DNA of 64,000 nt, from contig NZ_CP128595.1 in the NCBI RefSeq assembly GCF_030444335.1, positions 1,998,501 to 2,062,500 on the forward strand, given 5' to 3'. The notes under the pieces are model-generated. The model was not told where the DNA came from. It did not search any database and was given only the letters and a program-made list of their open reading frames with translations. This stretch comes from Polaribacter huanghezhanensis. Lineage in GTDB: Bacteria > Bacteroidota > Bacteroidia > Flavobacteriales > Flavobacteriaceae. Both the position numbers and the translations under genes were made by a program. Of the stretch, positions 47,625 through 56,837 are shown piece after piece (position 1 is the first letter of the stretch; each line of letters opens with the position of its first letter).

Positions 47625-48772
47625 TTCATTTTCTCGAAAAAAGTTGGTGTGTAGTCTCTAAGCAATTCTGGATGTGTAATTTTAATAATATCTTTTAGTA
47701 CTAAATCTGGTCTTGTTGGACCCAATTCAAAATAAAGAACACCTCCAGTTGCTCCAACTTTGGTCGCAAAAGTATATACTTGATTGTTTTTAAATGCTGT
47801 AAACTCTTTGTAGTTGATATTTTTTTCTAGCATTTGTTTTTTTGATAAAAAATAACCTGGAGCAATCCAAATATCTGCGGATTTTCCCTTGTCTAAAATG
47901 CTTTCAAAACTGATGGATAAACTTCCTTTTCCTTTAGAATCTTTCCATAAATAATTGGTGTTTGCATCATTTAAAAATTGTGCAACAAAGCTTTCTCCTG
48001 CTGGTAAATTCCAAATATCTTTGCTCATTATTGCGCCAGATAAAATAGTAGGTTTTGTTTCGGCTTTCTTAGCGATTTCTTTAGCGATGTTGTAATTAGA
48101 TTCGATCACTTTAAAAATACTGTCTGCTTCTTTTTCTTTGTTGTATAAAACTCCAAAGAATTTAATCCATTCAGCTCTTCCAAGCGGGGTATCTTCTAAC
48201 CAATCTCCATTTAACACAACAGGAATTCCTGATTTTTCAATTAAACGTAATGATTTGTTTGCTTTTGTCATGCTGTAGCCAATCACAACATCAGGATTTA
48301 AATCCAATAATATTTCTGTATTTAACGCAGCTTTTACACCAATTTCTTTTACCAAATTGGCATCAATCAATTTTCTTGTTTTGGTTGATGAAACATATTT
48401 TGTATGAGGAAATCCAATCAAAGAATTTTCTACACCAAGCAATTCTAACATTGGTATATGCGTGGTAGAAGTTACCACAACTTTCTGAATTGGAGTTGTA
48501 ATTTTAGTTCCTAAAACGGATTGTAATTGGTTGTTTTTTAAATTGCTTAGAATGTATTCAAATTGCTCTTTAGAATTTTGATACGGTGATTTTATAATTA
48601 GTTTTTTATATTTTTTAAAATACTGAATATCAAATCCTTTAGCGTATTTTATTTCAATTGATTCTTTAGCTATTTGTTTTTTGGTGTTTGAATTATTATT
48701 TGGCTTACAAGTAACACATAAAACAGCAATAATTAGTACTCTTAAACTCCACTTCATTGTAAATGATTTCAT
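47621..48772 (-). CDS. Periplasmic B12/metal-complex-binding protein of an ABC transporter (BtuF-like)
   Basis: A 383-residue envelope protein with a short hydrophobic N-terminus and a Cys (LCVTCKPN) consistent with a lipoprotein; the start may be the internal Met at MKWSLRV. The class III binding-protein fold is visible as VVVTSTTHIPMLELLGVENSLIGFP, a long helix linker, then IWIAPGYFLS. It is divergent from the riboswitch-controlled TonB receptor, so cobalamin is the best guess for the ligand. No ABC permease or ATPase gene is near. Confidence 0.8.
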   Translation of the reverse strand: MKSFTMKWSLRVLIIAVLCVTCKPNNNSNTKKQIAKESIEIKYAKGFDIQYFKKYKKLIIKSPYQNSKEQFEYILSNLKNNQLQSVLGTKITTPIQKVVVTSTTHIPMLELLGVENSLIGFPHTKYVSSTKTRKLIDANLVKEIGVKAALNTEILLDLNPDVVIGYSMTKANKSLRLIEKSGIPVVLNGDWLEDTPLGRAEWIKFFGVLYNKEKEADSIFKVIESNYNIAKEIAKKAETKPTILSGAIMSKDIWNLPAGESFVAQFLNDANTNYLWKDSKGKGSLSISFESILDKGKSADIWIAPGYFLSKKQMLEKNINYKEFTAFKNNQVYTFATKVGATGGVLYFELGPTRPDLVLKDIIKITHPELLRDYTPTFFEKMN

Positions 48773-48828
48773 TCTGCAAGGTTACAAAAATGTTGTGAAT
48801 AAAATTTTATTAATGATGATAAATCATT

Positions 48829-48836
48829 TACATTTG
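48829..48836 (+). promoter_or_regulatory. -7 promoter element (TACATTTG) before the cobalamin riboswitch
   Basis: TACATTTG fits TAnnTTTG and lies about 43 bases before the riboswitch core, so the riboswitch is in the receptor leader. Confidence 0.6.
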
Positions 48837-48878
48837 TCGTGAAATTTGGTTTTATCAACTCTACGAATTAGTTGATGA

Positions 48879-49075
48879 ATTAAAAGGGAATTTGGTGACA
48901 CAATTTTATTGTTATCCCAAAGCTGTTCCCGCAACTGTAAGCTTCGTTCTTTTAGAAAGAATGCTTGTAATTATTCTTTAAACCACTGTTAAAATGTTGA
49001 AAATTAATTCAGCATAAAATGGGAAGGTAAATTACAAGACGCGAGCCAGGAGACCTGCCATAATCACTGAGTAAA
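48879..49075 (+). ncRNA. Cobalamin riboswitch
   Basis: A typical AdoCbl-type riboswitch: AAAAGGGAATTTGGTG, GCTGTTCCCGCAACTGTAAGC-like core (GCTGTTCCCGCAACTG), CCACTG, GGGAAGG and the B12 box GCGAGCCAGGAGACCTGCC at 49041-49059. It lies in the leader of the TonB receptor, so B12 should repress its own receptor. An AT-rich hairpin follows at 49073-49097. Confidence 0.95.
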
Positions 49076-49097
49076 AACTTTCGGGACAAAAGTTTTT
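49073..49097 (+). promoter_or_regulatory. Candidate riboswitch expression-platform hairpin
   Basis: AAAAACTTT (49073-49081) and AAAGTTTTT (49089-49097) form a 9-bp stem with loop CGGGACA, just after the B12 box. It could end transcription or pair with the receptor leader when B12 is bound; it lacks a long T-run after the stem. Confidence 0.4.
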
Positions 49098-49154
49098 GTA
49101 CAATTCATTTCGTACAAAATTTCCTGATTTATTTGTTAAATTAAATCATTTAAA

Positions 49155-51101
49155 ATGAACAAACAATTAAGTATTGTTGGTTTGCTAGCTTTCTTTTTAG
49201 TTGGCACAACTGCGTATTCGCAAAAATCAAAAGAAAAAGAAATTAAGTTAAAAGAAGTTGTTGTAATTGCAACTAAGTTTAAGTTAGAAAAAGAAAAAAT
49301 CGGAAAAGTAATTACTAAAATTACACAACAAGAAATTCAAAATAATGCTGGTAAAACGGTGTTTGAATTGCTAAACAATGTTTCTGGAATCGAAATTAAA
49401 GGAATCAATTCAAATCCAGGAGAAATTAAAAGGATTTACATTCGAGGAGGAAGAAGTAAGCAGGTTTTAGTGCTTATTGATGGTGTTCCTGTTTCTGATC
49501 CTTCAGGAATTAGTCAAGAGTACGATTTGCGATTATTATCTTTAAATCAAGTAGAGTCTATTGAAATTTTAAAAGGAGCTTCGAGTGCTTTATACGGTTC
49601 TGGTGCAGCAACTGGCGTGATTAATATCATCCTTAAAAAAGGAAATAAAAAAGAGCTTTCTGCAACCTACGAAGTAAGTTTGGGCACAAATAATGAAGCC
49701 AATACTAAAAATTTGCGGTTGTTAGATAGAAATCAAAATGTAAGCATAAACGGAAGTTTAAAGAACTTTAATTACTTAGCTACATTCAATATTTCTGGTG
49801 TTGACGGAATGTCTTCTGCGAAAAGCAAAACCAATCAATCTTTTTCTACAGATCCTTTTTACAACAAATCTAGTTTGGTGAAATTAGGATATAGGTTCAA
49901 TAATCAATTTGAATTAGAAACTTTTGTAAACTACGATCATTTTAAATACACTTATGATGCTGGGGCTTACAGCAATTCTGACATCAATAATGGAGAAGAT
50001 ACTCAAGTTAGAGTTGGTGTAAAACCAAGTTTTAAATACAACAACGGAGAAGCGTATCTGCAAGCATCTTTTAATGATGTAAATAGAGTTTTACACACAT
50101 TTAATTCGTATGCAAATCTTGTAAATAAGTACGATTATACAGGGAAAAGTATCAATATTGATGCAGTAAATAGATTGACTTTTTCTGAAGGAACATATCA
50201 ATTAATTGCAGGATTAAATTATCAAGAACACAGAAACAATACGCTTTCTGATTTTGGAAATATTGATGATAAGTTGGCAAATTTCAGCAATATAGATCCG
50301 TATGCTTCTTTGGTGTATAATTCAACTTACGGATTAAACATAAACGTAGGAGGAAGGTTAAATACTCATAGCAATTATGGAAATCATTTTGTGTACGACA
50401 CAAATGTTTCTTATAATTTTAATGTAGAAAATGTAAAAATAAAAGCGTTGACATCATACAGTACAGCGTTTATTGCGCCAAGTACATATCAATTATTTTC
50501 TCAATATGGTAATTTAAATTTAAATCCAGAAGCGAGTGCTACGTTCGAAGTTGGTTTTGAAGCAACACACAAGCAATTCATTCAATTAGACGCAGTGTAT
50601 TTTAACAGAGCCGTTGAAGATGCAATTATCTTTGTTTCGTTGCCAGTTGCTCCTTGGACAAGTTCTTATGAAAATGCTACAGGAAAAACCAAGGTAAGCG
50701 GAATAGAAACAAACCTAACAATTACGGCTATAGACAATGTAAAACTGCAATTAGGTTATACAAATATCACCAAAGATAGCGACGCAGATTACATTCCAAA
50801 AAATAAATTTGTAGCCAATTTAGAAACATCGCCATTTAAAAACACTTTTGTTTCTTTAGTCTACAAAAAAGTTGGAAAAAGAACTTATTTTGATAAATGG
50901 GGAAGCTTTGGAGCTGCTGGTACTGATGTAGTTTTACCTTCTTATAATTTATTGGATGTAAATGCCAACTATAAGTTATTAGACGGAACAGTAACATTTT
51001 TCGGGACAATATCTAATATTTTGAATGAAGATTACGAAGAGACCTTGGGATATTCAACTAGAGGAAGAAACTTCAAATTAGGAGTTCGTTTACAATTTTA
51101 A
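49155..51101 (+). CDS. btuB: TonB-dependent cobalamin receptor (BtuB-like)
   Basis: A 648-residue outer-membrane receptor with a signal peptide (ending TTAYSQ). A TonB-box-like KEVVVIATKF lies near residue 33, followed by the plug (IYIRGGRSKQVLVLIDGVPVSDPS and EILKGASSALYGSGAATGVI) and the barrel ending RNFKLGVRLQF. The cobalamin riboswitch in its leader and the divergent BtuF-like gene support B12 as the ligand. Its length is close to E. coli BtuB. Confidence 0.9.
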   Translation: MNKQLSIVGLLAFFLVGTTAYSQKSKEKEIKLKEVVVIATKFKLEKEKIGKVITKITQQEIQNNAGKTVFELLNNVSGIEIKGINSNPGEIKRIYIRGGRSKQVLVLIDGVPVSDPSGISQEYDLRLLSLNQVESIEILKGASSALYGSGAATGVINIILKKGNKKELSATYEVSLGTNNEANTKNLRLLDRNQNVSINGSLKNFNYLATFNISGVDGMSSAKSKTNQSFSTDPFYNKSSLVKLGYRFNNQFELETFVNYDHFKYTYDAGAYSNSDINNGEDTQVRVGVKPSFKYNNGEAYLQASFNDVNRVLHTFNSYANLVNKYDYTGKSINIDAVNRLTFSEGTYQLIAGLNYQEHRNNTLSDFGNIDDKLANFSNIDPYASLVYNSTYGLNINVGGRLNTHSNYGNHFVYDTNVSYNFNVENVKIKALTSYSTAFIAPSTYQLFSQYGNLNLNPEASATFEVGFEATHKQFIQLDAVYFNRAVEDAIIFVSLPVAPWTSSYENATGKTKVSGIETNLTITAIDNVKLQLGYTNITKDSDADYIPKNKFVANLETSPFKNTFVSLVYKKVGKRTYFDKWGSFGAAGTDVVLPSYNLLDVNANYKLLDGTVTFFGTISNILNEDYEETLGYSTRGRNFKLGVRLQF

Positions 51102-51122
51102 ATTTTAAATCCATTTTAAAAC

Positions 51123-51160
51123 AACTAAAAAACCTTCGGAATTCCGAAGGTTTTTTAGTT
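51123..51160. terminator. Strong bidirectional terminator after btuB
   Basis: A perfect palindrome of 19 bases per arm centred between 51141 and 51142: AACTAAAAAACCTTCGGAA and its complement. A and T runs flank the stem on both strands, so it serves btuB and the convergent gene at 51159. Confidence 0.9.
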
Positions 51161-51665
51161 AGATAAATTTTTTAATGTCTTTTTTTAAATACGCAATTGC
51201 AGTATCTGTTGCGGGTGAACTATTCTGATAAGCAAGCATCATTTTTTCTCTAAAATCTTGCGTGTTTTTACTTGTTGCTGCAATGTGTTTTAATTTGTTG
51301 ATAATTGCACTTTTAGAAGTGATGATTACATTCCAACATTCATCAGAAATGTATAATTGTTGCACCAAATTGTGTTCAAATTCTTGTTCTATGTTTTGTA
51401 ATAATAAATATAAATACTCATCTACAACATCAGATTTTGGCTTAACTCTTACCAACATTTTTATTGGATTTATCCGCTCGCAAAACAACAACATTCTCTC
51501 GTATGCTTGTAGTTTTATAGGCAATGCTTCTTTTTTTCTATCGGCAAATAACTCAACTTTTTGTTGATCATTTTTTGTCTTTGTGTCTAACTTTAAAAAA
51601 TAGAAACCAACAATTCCGACAACTAAAATGATGCCAACTATTTCTAAAAAACTAAAATCCATCAA
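51159..51665 (-). CDS. Conserved small membrane-anchored protein, unknown function
   Basis: A 168-residue protein with one N-terminal transmembrane helix (about 7-25, IVGIILVVGIVGFYFL) and a mostly helical soluble part of about 140 residues. Conserved-looking segments are LPIKLQAYERMLLFCERINP and EYLYLLLQNIEQEFEHNLVQQ. The form matches a conserved flavobacterial family seen next to DsrE-like genes, but I do not assign a function. It starts directly after the stop of the DsrE gene and ends in the bidirectional terminator. Confidence 0.65.
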   Translation of the reverse strand: MMDFSFLEIVGIILVVGIVGFYFLKLDTKTKNDQQKVELFADRKKEALPIKLQAYERMLLFCERINPIKMLVRVKPKSDVVDEYLYLLLQNIEQEFEHNLVQQLYISDECWNVIITSKSAIINKLKHIAATSKNTQDFREKMMLAYQNSSPATDTAIAYLKKDIKKFI

Positions 51666-52205
51666 TTAAAATTTTATGAATTTATATCCATTATTTTGAT
51701 ATTGTAACAACGCTGTCATCGCAGAAAGAGCAAACTTCACTTCTGGCATCACAACAGTTCTATCCATTTTTCTAAACATGGCAGTTTGTCCACAGATAAT
51801 AACATCTACACCAGCATTGCTCAATTCTTTAATCAGTTGCGTGTTTGGATTTACAACACCAAATTTCTTTTTATATGCTTCATCACTCAGAACATCTTTC
51901 CAAGCACCACCATGAATGGTTACTGCAACTTTTAGTTGACTTGATTTCATTCCTACGTTTGCATGCATATTTAAAAAACGAGCAGCGGTAACAATATTTT
52001 TGTTGATGATGTTATTAGCAGACGAAGTAGAAGAAACATCAAAAATTACTTTTAACTCTGCTGAAGTATCCGTTTTAATTTCTGGATTTACAACATTAAA
52101 AGTTTCTCCAAAATTTTTAATTATTTTCCCTTTAGCTCTGTTGTTTTGTGATGAAACTAAAGCTGAAAGCATTGTAAATACTAATAAAAATAACTGTTTT
52201 TTCAT
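51666..52205 (-). CDS. Exported DsrE-like protein
   Basis: A 179-residue protein with a signal peptide (about 1-19, ending LVSSQ). The remainder has the DsrE/DsrF fold: KVIFDVSSTS strand, a long helix (NIVTAARFLNMHANVG), KVAVTIHGGA, then AGVDVIICGQTAMF with the conserved Cys. The Cys may carry sulfur as in DsrE, but an exported location is unusual for sulfur transfer, so a related role is only inferred. Cotranscribed with the small membrane protein that follows directly. Confidence 0.82.
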   Translation of the reverse strand: MKKQLFLLVFTMLSALVSSQNNRAKGKIIKNFGETFNVVNPEIKTDTSAELKVIFDVSSTSSANNIINKNIVTAARFLNMHANVGMKSSQLKVAVTIHGGAWKDVLSDEAYKKKFGVVNPNTQLIKELSNAGVDVIICGQTAMFRKMDRTVVMPEVKFALSAMTALLQYQNNGYKFIKF

Positions 52206-52243
52206 GATAAAAAATTTATTGTTGTAAATGTATTTATAATTTT

Positions 52244-54628
52244 ATGAAACTAATAAATAAAATCGATGAACATTGCCTAAATTTACGCTTTAAAATTTTC
52301 CAATTGTCAAACTACTTAGATTCTTTAAATCCTGCTCAAAAAGATGCGGTTTTACAAAAAGACGGACCCATGATTATTATTGCTGGTGCTGGTTCTGGTA
52401 AAACGCGTGTGTTAACCTATCGCATTGCACATTTAATGCAACAAGGCATTGATCCGTTTAATATTTTATCGCTTACGTTTACCAATAAAGCGGCTAGAGA
52501 AATGAAAGAACGTATTGCAAGTGTTGTTGGCGCAAGCGAATCTAAAAACCTTTGGATGGGAACTTTCCATTCTGTTTTTGCACGGATTTTACGATCAGAA
52601 GCTGATAAGTTAGGATTTCCATCAAACTTTACCATTTACGACACACAAGATTCTGTTCGATTAATAACTGCAATTATTAAAGAAATGCAGTTAGATAAAG
52701 ACAGGTATAAGCCAAAACAAATATTAAGCAGGATCTCTTCCTTAAAAAATAGTTTGATTACCGTAAACGCCTATTTTAATAATGCTGATTTGGTAGAAGC
52801 TGATTTGCATGCAAGCAGACCAAAAGTGGGTGATATTTATAAAGAATATGTAGCAAGATGTTTTAAATCTGGTGCCATGGATTTTGATGATTTATTATTA
52901 AGAACCAATGAAATATTAGCGCGTTTTCCTGATGTATTAGCGAAATATCAAGACCGATTTAGATATATAATGGTGGATGAGTATCAAGATACAAACCATT
53001 CGCAATATTTAATTGTAAGAGCCTTGGCAGATCGTTTTCAGAACATTTGTGTGGTTGGAGATGATTCGCAAAGTATTTATAGTTTCCGTGGCGCAAACAT
53101 CAATAATATTTTAAATTTTCAAAAAGATTATCCAGAAGTTAGAACCTTTAAATTAGAACAGAATTATCGTTCTACAAAAAACATTGTAAATGCAGCGAAC
53201 TCTGTTATCGAGAAAAATAAAACTCGATTAGACAAAGTAGTTTGGACTTCTAATGATGAAGGAGAAAAAATTAAAGTAATGCGTACCATTTCTGATGGAG
53301 AAGAAGGACGTTTTGTAGCACAATCGATGTGGGAGAATATGATGAACAAGCAGTTGACAGCTGATGCGTTTGCTATTTTGTACAGAACAAATTCACAATC
53401 GAGAGCGATGGAAGATGCGTTGCGTAAAAAAGATATTAAGTATAAAATTTATGGCGGAATTTCTTTTTATCAACGAAAAGAAATCAAAGATTTACTGTCG
53501 TATTTACGATTATTAATCAATCCAAATGATGAAGAAGCGCTTAAAAGAGTTGTCAATTATCCTGCAAGAGGAATTGGACAAACAACCATTGATAAGTTAA
53601 CGATTGCGGCAAATCATTATAAAAAATCAATTTTTGAAATTCTAAAACATGTAGATAAAGTTGATTTAAAAATAAATGCTGGAACAAAAAATAAATTGCA
53701 AGATTTTGTAAACATGATTTTGCGCTTGCAAATAGAATCGCAAACAAAAAATGCTTTTGAAATTGCAGATGTTGTTGTAAAACAAGTCCGGTTAATCAAA
53801 GATTTAGAAAAAGACGGAACACCAGAAGCGGTTAGTAAAGTAGAAAATGTTCAAGAATTATTAAACGGAATTAAAGATTTTATCACTGATAAAATAGAAA
53901 CAGGAGAAGATGCATCATTAACGTCGTTTTTAGAAGATGTTGCCTTGGCTACGGATTTTGATTCTGATAAAAAAGATGATACTCCGAGAGTTTCTATGAT
54001 GACCATTCATCAATCTAAAGGATTGGAATATCCGTATGTGTATATCGTTGGTTTAGAGGAAAATTTATTTCCTTCAGGAATGAGCATGAACACAAGAAGC
54101 GAGCTCGAGGAAGAACGCAGATTGTTTTATGTAGCATTGACTAGAGCAGAACATCAAGCGTATTTGAGTTATGCACAAACTCGTTATCGTTGGGGAAAAC
54201 TAACGGATGCAGAACCGAGTAGGTTTTTAGAGGAAATTGATGAAAGCTTTTTGGAATATATATCACAAAAAAAATCTGAACCGTCTGTAAATAGATTTGT
54301 AGATGCAAGTTTATTTGATACACCATCAAAAACCATTCGTTTTCAAAAACCAATTCAGCGCAAAAAAATGGAGTTTAAATCGAAGAAAGAAGAATCTTTT
54401 ACTCCGCCTAAAAAATTGAAAAGAATACCAAATACTACTTCAGAAAACACCAACCTTTTTGATGCTAGCATTACTGTTGGTACATTGGTAGAACACAATA
54501 GATTTGGTCCAGGAGAAGTGTTGAGTTTAGAAGGAAATGGCCCAAATAAAAAAGCAGAAATTAAATTCGGAACAGTAGGAAAGAAAAAATTATTATTGCA
54601 GTTTGCCAAGTTACAAGTAATCGGATAA
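52244..54628 (+). CDS. UvrD/PcrA-type ATP-dependent DNA helicase
   Basis: A superfamily 1 helicase of up to 794 residues. Motif I reads IIAGAGSGKTRVLTYR, then Walker B MVDEYQDTNHSQY, GDDSQSIYSFRGA, and the C-terminal SMMTIHQSKGLEYPYVYIVG and ALTRAEHQAYLSYA. The last 50 residues form a Tudor-like domain (GTLVEHNRFGPGEVLSLEG). It acts in nucleotide excision repair and in clearing replication forks. The first 20 residues (MKLINKIDEHCLNLRF) are unusual; homologues begin near NYLDSLNPAQ, so an in-frame TTG at 52304 is a possible true start. Confidence 0.93.
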   Translation: MKLINKIDEHCLNLRFKIFQLSNYLDSLNPAQKDAVLQKDGPMIIIAGAGSGKTRVLTYRIAHLMQQGIDPFNILSLTFTNKAAREMKERIASVVGASESKNLWMGTFHSVFARILRSEADKLGFPSNFTIYDTQDSVRLITAIIKEMQLDKDRYKPKQILSRISSLKNSLITVNAYFNNADLVEADLHASRPKVGDIYKEYVARCFKSGAMDFDDLLLRTNEILARFPDVLAKYQDRFRYIMVDEYQDTNHSQYLIVRALADRFQNICVVGDDSQSIYSFRGANINNILNFQKDYPEVRTFKLEQNYRSTKNIVNAANSVIEKNKTRLDKVVWTSNDEGEKIKVMRTISDGEEGRFVAQSMWENMMNKQLTADAFAILYRTNSQSRAMEDALRKKDIKYKIYGGISFYQRKEIKDLLSYLRLLINPNDEEALKRVVNYPARGIGQTTIDKLTIAANHYKKSIFEILKHVDKVDLKINAGTKNKLQDFVNMILRLQIESQTKNAFEIADVVVKQVRLIKDLEKDGTPEAVSKVENVQELLNGIKDFITDKIETGEDASLTSFLEDVALATDFDSDKKDDTPRVSMMTIHQSKGLEYPYVYIVGLEENLFPSGMSMNTRSELEEERRLFYVALTRAEHQAYLSYAQTRYRWGKLTDAEPSRFLEEIDESFLEYISQKKSEPSVNRFVDASLFDTPSKTIRFQKPIQRKKMEFKSKKEESFTPPKKLKRIPNTTSENTNLFDASITVGTLVEHNRFGPGEVLSLEGNGPNKKAEIKFGTVGKKKLLLQFAKLQVIG

Positions 54629-54748
54629 AATAGCTGATTATTAATTTTTGATTACTTAAAATTAATCCTTAATTTGCAGGCTTTAAAATACTTCAAAAAC
54701 AAACAGAGATAAAAAGCGTTATCGCTATATGTTTCAATAAACTTTAGA

Positions 54749-55411
54749 ATGGAATTCGAACTAGAATACAACTCAGCAAGACCGTTAATGATTATACCAG
54801 AATACGGCAGACATATCCAAAAATTAGTAGATCATTGCGTAGCTTTAGACGATAATGAAGAAAGAAACATCATGGCAAAAGCTATTGTAGATGTTATGGG
54901 AAATTTACAACCGCATTTACGTGATGTTCCAGATTTTAAGCACAAATTGTGGGATCAATTGTTTATCATGTCTAGTTTTAATTTAGAAGCAGATTCTCCG
55001 TACGGAAAACCATCTAAAGAAGAATTACAAGAAAAACCTGAATCTTTACCATATCCTAAATCGGCTTCAAGATATCGTTATTACGGTAATAATATTCAAG
55101 AAATGATTGATGTTGCGCTTTCTTGGGAAGATGGAGAAAAAAGAGAAGCATTGGTGTATACCATTGCCAATCACATGAAAAAATGTTATTTAAATTGGAA
55201 TAAAGACACGGTTGATGATGAGGTGATTTTTAAACATTTATTTGAGTTATCAGATGGTAAAATTGATTTAAGAGATTCTGAAGAAGTCCTTTCTGAAAGC
55301 AAAAATTTACTTAGAAAGAGAACTTCTCAGCAAGGTAAAAGCAACACAAAAAATTACAAAACAAACAAAACGAACAGAACAAGCAATAATAACAACAATA
55401 GAAAGAAATAA
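54749..55411 (+). CDS. DUF4290-family protein
   Basis: A 220-residue protein matching the Bacteroidota DUF4290 family throughout: MEFELEYNSARPLMIIPEYG at the start, HCVALDDNEERN, MGNLQPHLRDVPDFKHKLWDQ, and YRYYGNNIQEMI. The C-terminus is a basic Lys/Thr/Asn-rich low-complexity tail. It precedes murA by 2 bases, the usual arrangement in the phylum, and may assist cell-wall synthesis. No function is established from sequence. Confidence 0.9.
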   Translation: MEFELEYNSARPLMIIPEYGRHIQKLVDHCVALDDNEERNIMAKAIVDVMGNLQPHLRDVPDFKHKLWDQLFIMSSFNLEADSPYGKPSKEELQEKPESLPYPKSASRYRYYGNNIQEMIDVALSWEDGEKREALVYTIANHMKKCYLNWNKDTVDDEVIFKHLFELSDGKIDLRDSEEVLSESKNLLRKRTSQQGKSNTKNYKTNKTNRTSNNNNNRKK

Positions 55412-55413
55412 GT

Positions 55414-56724
55414 ATGGCATCATTTAAAATTGAAGGTGGTCACAAATTAAATGGTACAATTACTCCGCAAGGAGCAAAAAATGAAGCCTTACAAGTTATT
55501 TGTGCAGTATTATTAACTCCAGAAAAAGTTGTTATAGATAATATTCCTGATATTTTAGATGTCAATAAATTAATTTTTATTTTAGGTGAATTGGGCGTTA
55601 AAGTAGAGAAACTAGCACCAAATTCATATTGTTTTCAAGCGGATGAAATCAATTTAGAATATTTAGAATCTGCAGATTTTAAAAGAGACGGAAGTTCTTT
55701 AAGAGGTTCAATTATGATTGTTGGCCCGTTATTAGCTCGTTTCGGAAAAGGATACATCCCAAGACCTGGAGGAGATAAAATTGGTCGTAGAAGATTAGAC
55801 ACACATTTTGAAGGGTTTATCAGATTAGGTGCAAAATTTAGATACAATAGAGAAGAATATTTTTACGGAGTTGAAGCAGAGGAATTGTACGGAACAGAAA
55901 TGTTGTTAGACGAAGCTTCTGTAACTGGAACAGCAAATATTTTAATGGCTTCTGTTTTGGCAACTGGAACAACCACAATTTACAATGCCGCTTGCGAACC
56001 GTATATTCAACAATTATGTAAAATGTTGAATTCTATGGGAGCAAGAATTTCGGGTGTTGCTTCAAATTTGTTAACGATTGAAGGCGTTAAAGAATTAAAA
56101 GGTTGTCGTCATAGAGTTTTACCTGACATGATAGAAATTGGTTCCTGGATTGGTGTTGCAGTAATGACACAGTCTGAATTAACCATCAAAGATGTTAGCT
56201 GGAAAGATTTAGGACAAATTCCAAATGTTTTTAGAAAATTAGGAATTGAATTGGAGAGAAAAGGAGACGACATTTACATTCCTGCACAAGAAAGCTACGA
56301 AATTCAGAATTATATTGATGGTTCTGTGTTGACAGTTTCAGATGCACCTTGGCCAGGTTTTACTCCAGATTTATTAAGTATTGTTTTGGTGATTGCCACA
56401 CAAGCAAAAGGAACGGTGTTGATTCATCAAAAAATGTTTGAAAGTCGCTTGTTCTTTGTTGATAAACTGATTGATATGGGCGCAAAAGTTATTTTGTCTG
56501 ATCCTCACAGAGCAGTTGTTATTGGTCACGATCACAAATCACAATTAAAAGCAACTAAAATGACATCACCAGATATTAGAGCTGGAATTTCATTATTAAT
56601 TGCAGCTTTATCAGCAAAAGGAACTTCAATCATTAATAATATTGAACAAATTGATAGAGGGTACGAAAATATTGAACAACGCTTAAAATCTATCGGAGCA
56701 AGAATTGAAAGAATAGAAGATTAA
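55414..56724 (+). CDS. murA: UDP-N-acetylglucosamine 1-carboxyvinyltransferase, Asp-type active site
   Basis: A 436-residue cytoplasmic enzyme that transfers enolpyruvate to UDP-GlcNAc, the first step of peptidoglycan synthesis. GAKNEALQVI at residue 20 and the second-domain GTTTIYNAACEP are conserved. The active-site loop reads PRPGGDKIGRRRLDTH, where Asp121 replaces the Cys that fosfomycin alkylates in E. coli (Cys115). Asp-type MurA enzymes are active and fosfomycin-resistant in other bacteria, so intrinsic resistance is expected. It is cotranscribed with the DUF4290 gene and followed by two terminators. Confidence 0.96.
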   Translation: MASFKIEGGHKLNGTITPQGAKNEALQVICAVLLTPEKVVIDNIPDILDVNKLIFILGELGVKVEKLAPNSYCFQADEINLEYLESADFKRDGSSLRGSIMIVGPLLARFGKGYIPRPGGDKIGRRRLDTHFEGFIRLGAKFRYNREEYFYGVEAEELYGTEMLLDEASVTGTANILMASVLATGTTTIYNAACEPYIQQLCKMLNSMGARISGVASNLLTIEGVKELKGCRHRVLPDMIEIGSWIGVAVMTQSELTIKDVSWKDLGQIPNVFRKLGIELERKGDDIYIPAQESYEIQNYIDGSVLTVSDAPWPGFTPDLLSIVLVIATQAKGTVLIHQKMFESRLFFVDKLIDMGAKVILSDPHRAVVIGHDHKSQLKATKMTSPDIRAGISLLIAALSAKGTSIINNIEQIDRGYENIEQRLKSIGARIERIED

Positions 56725-56785
56725 TACTGAACTTGATTCAGTATTTTTTAAAATACAAATAGTGTCAGTTTGACACTATTTTTTT
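56723..56785 (+). terminator. Tandem intrinsic terminators after murA
   Basis: First stem AATACTGAA/TTCAGTATT (56723-56731, 56737-56745) with a T-run. Second stem AAATAGTGTCA/TGACACTATTT (56757-56767, 56771-56781) with a longer T-run. Two terminators in a row isolate murA from grpE. Confidence 0.85.
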
Positions 56786-56837
56786 ATTGGCAAAATTATT
56801 GCCAATAAATTGTTTACAATTTAACGATTATACTATA

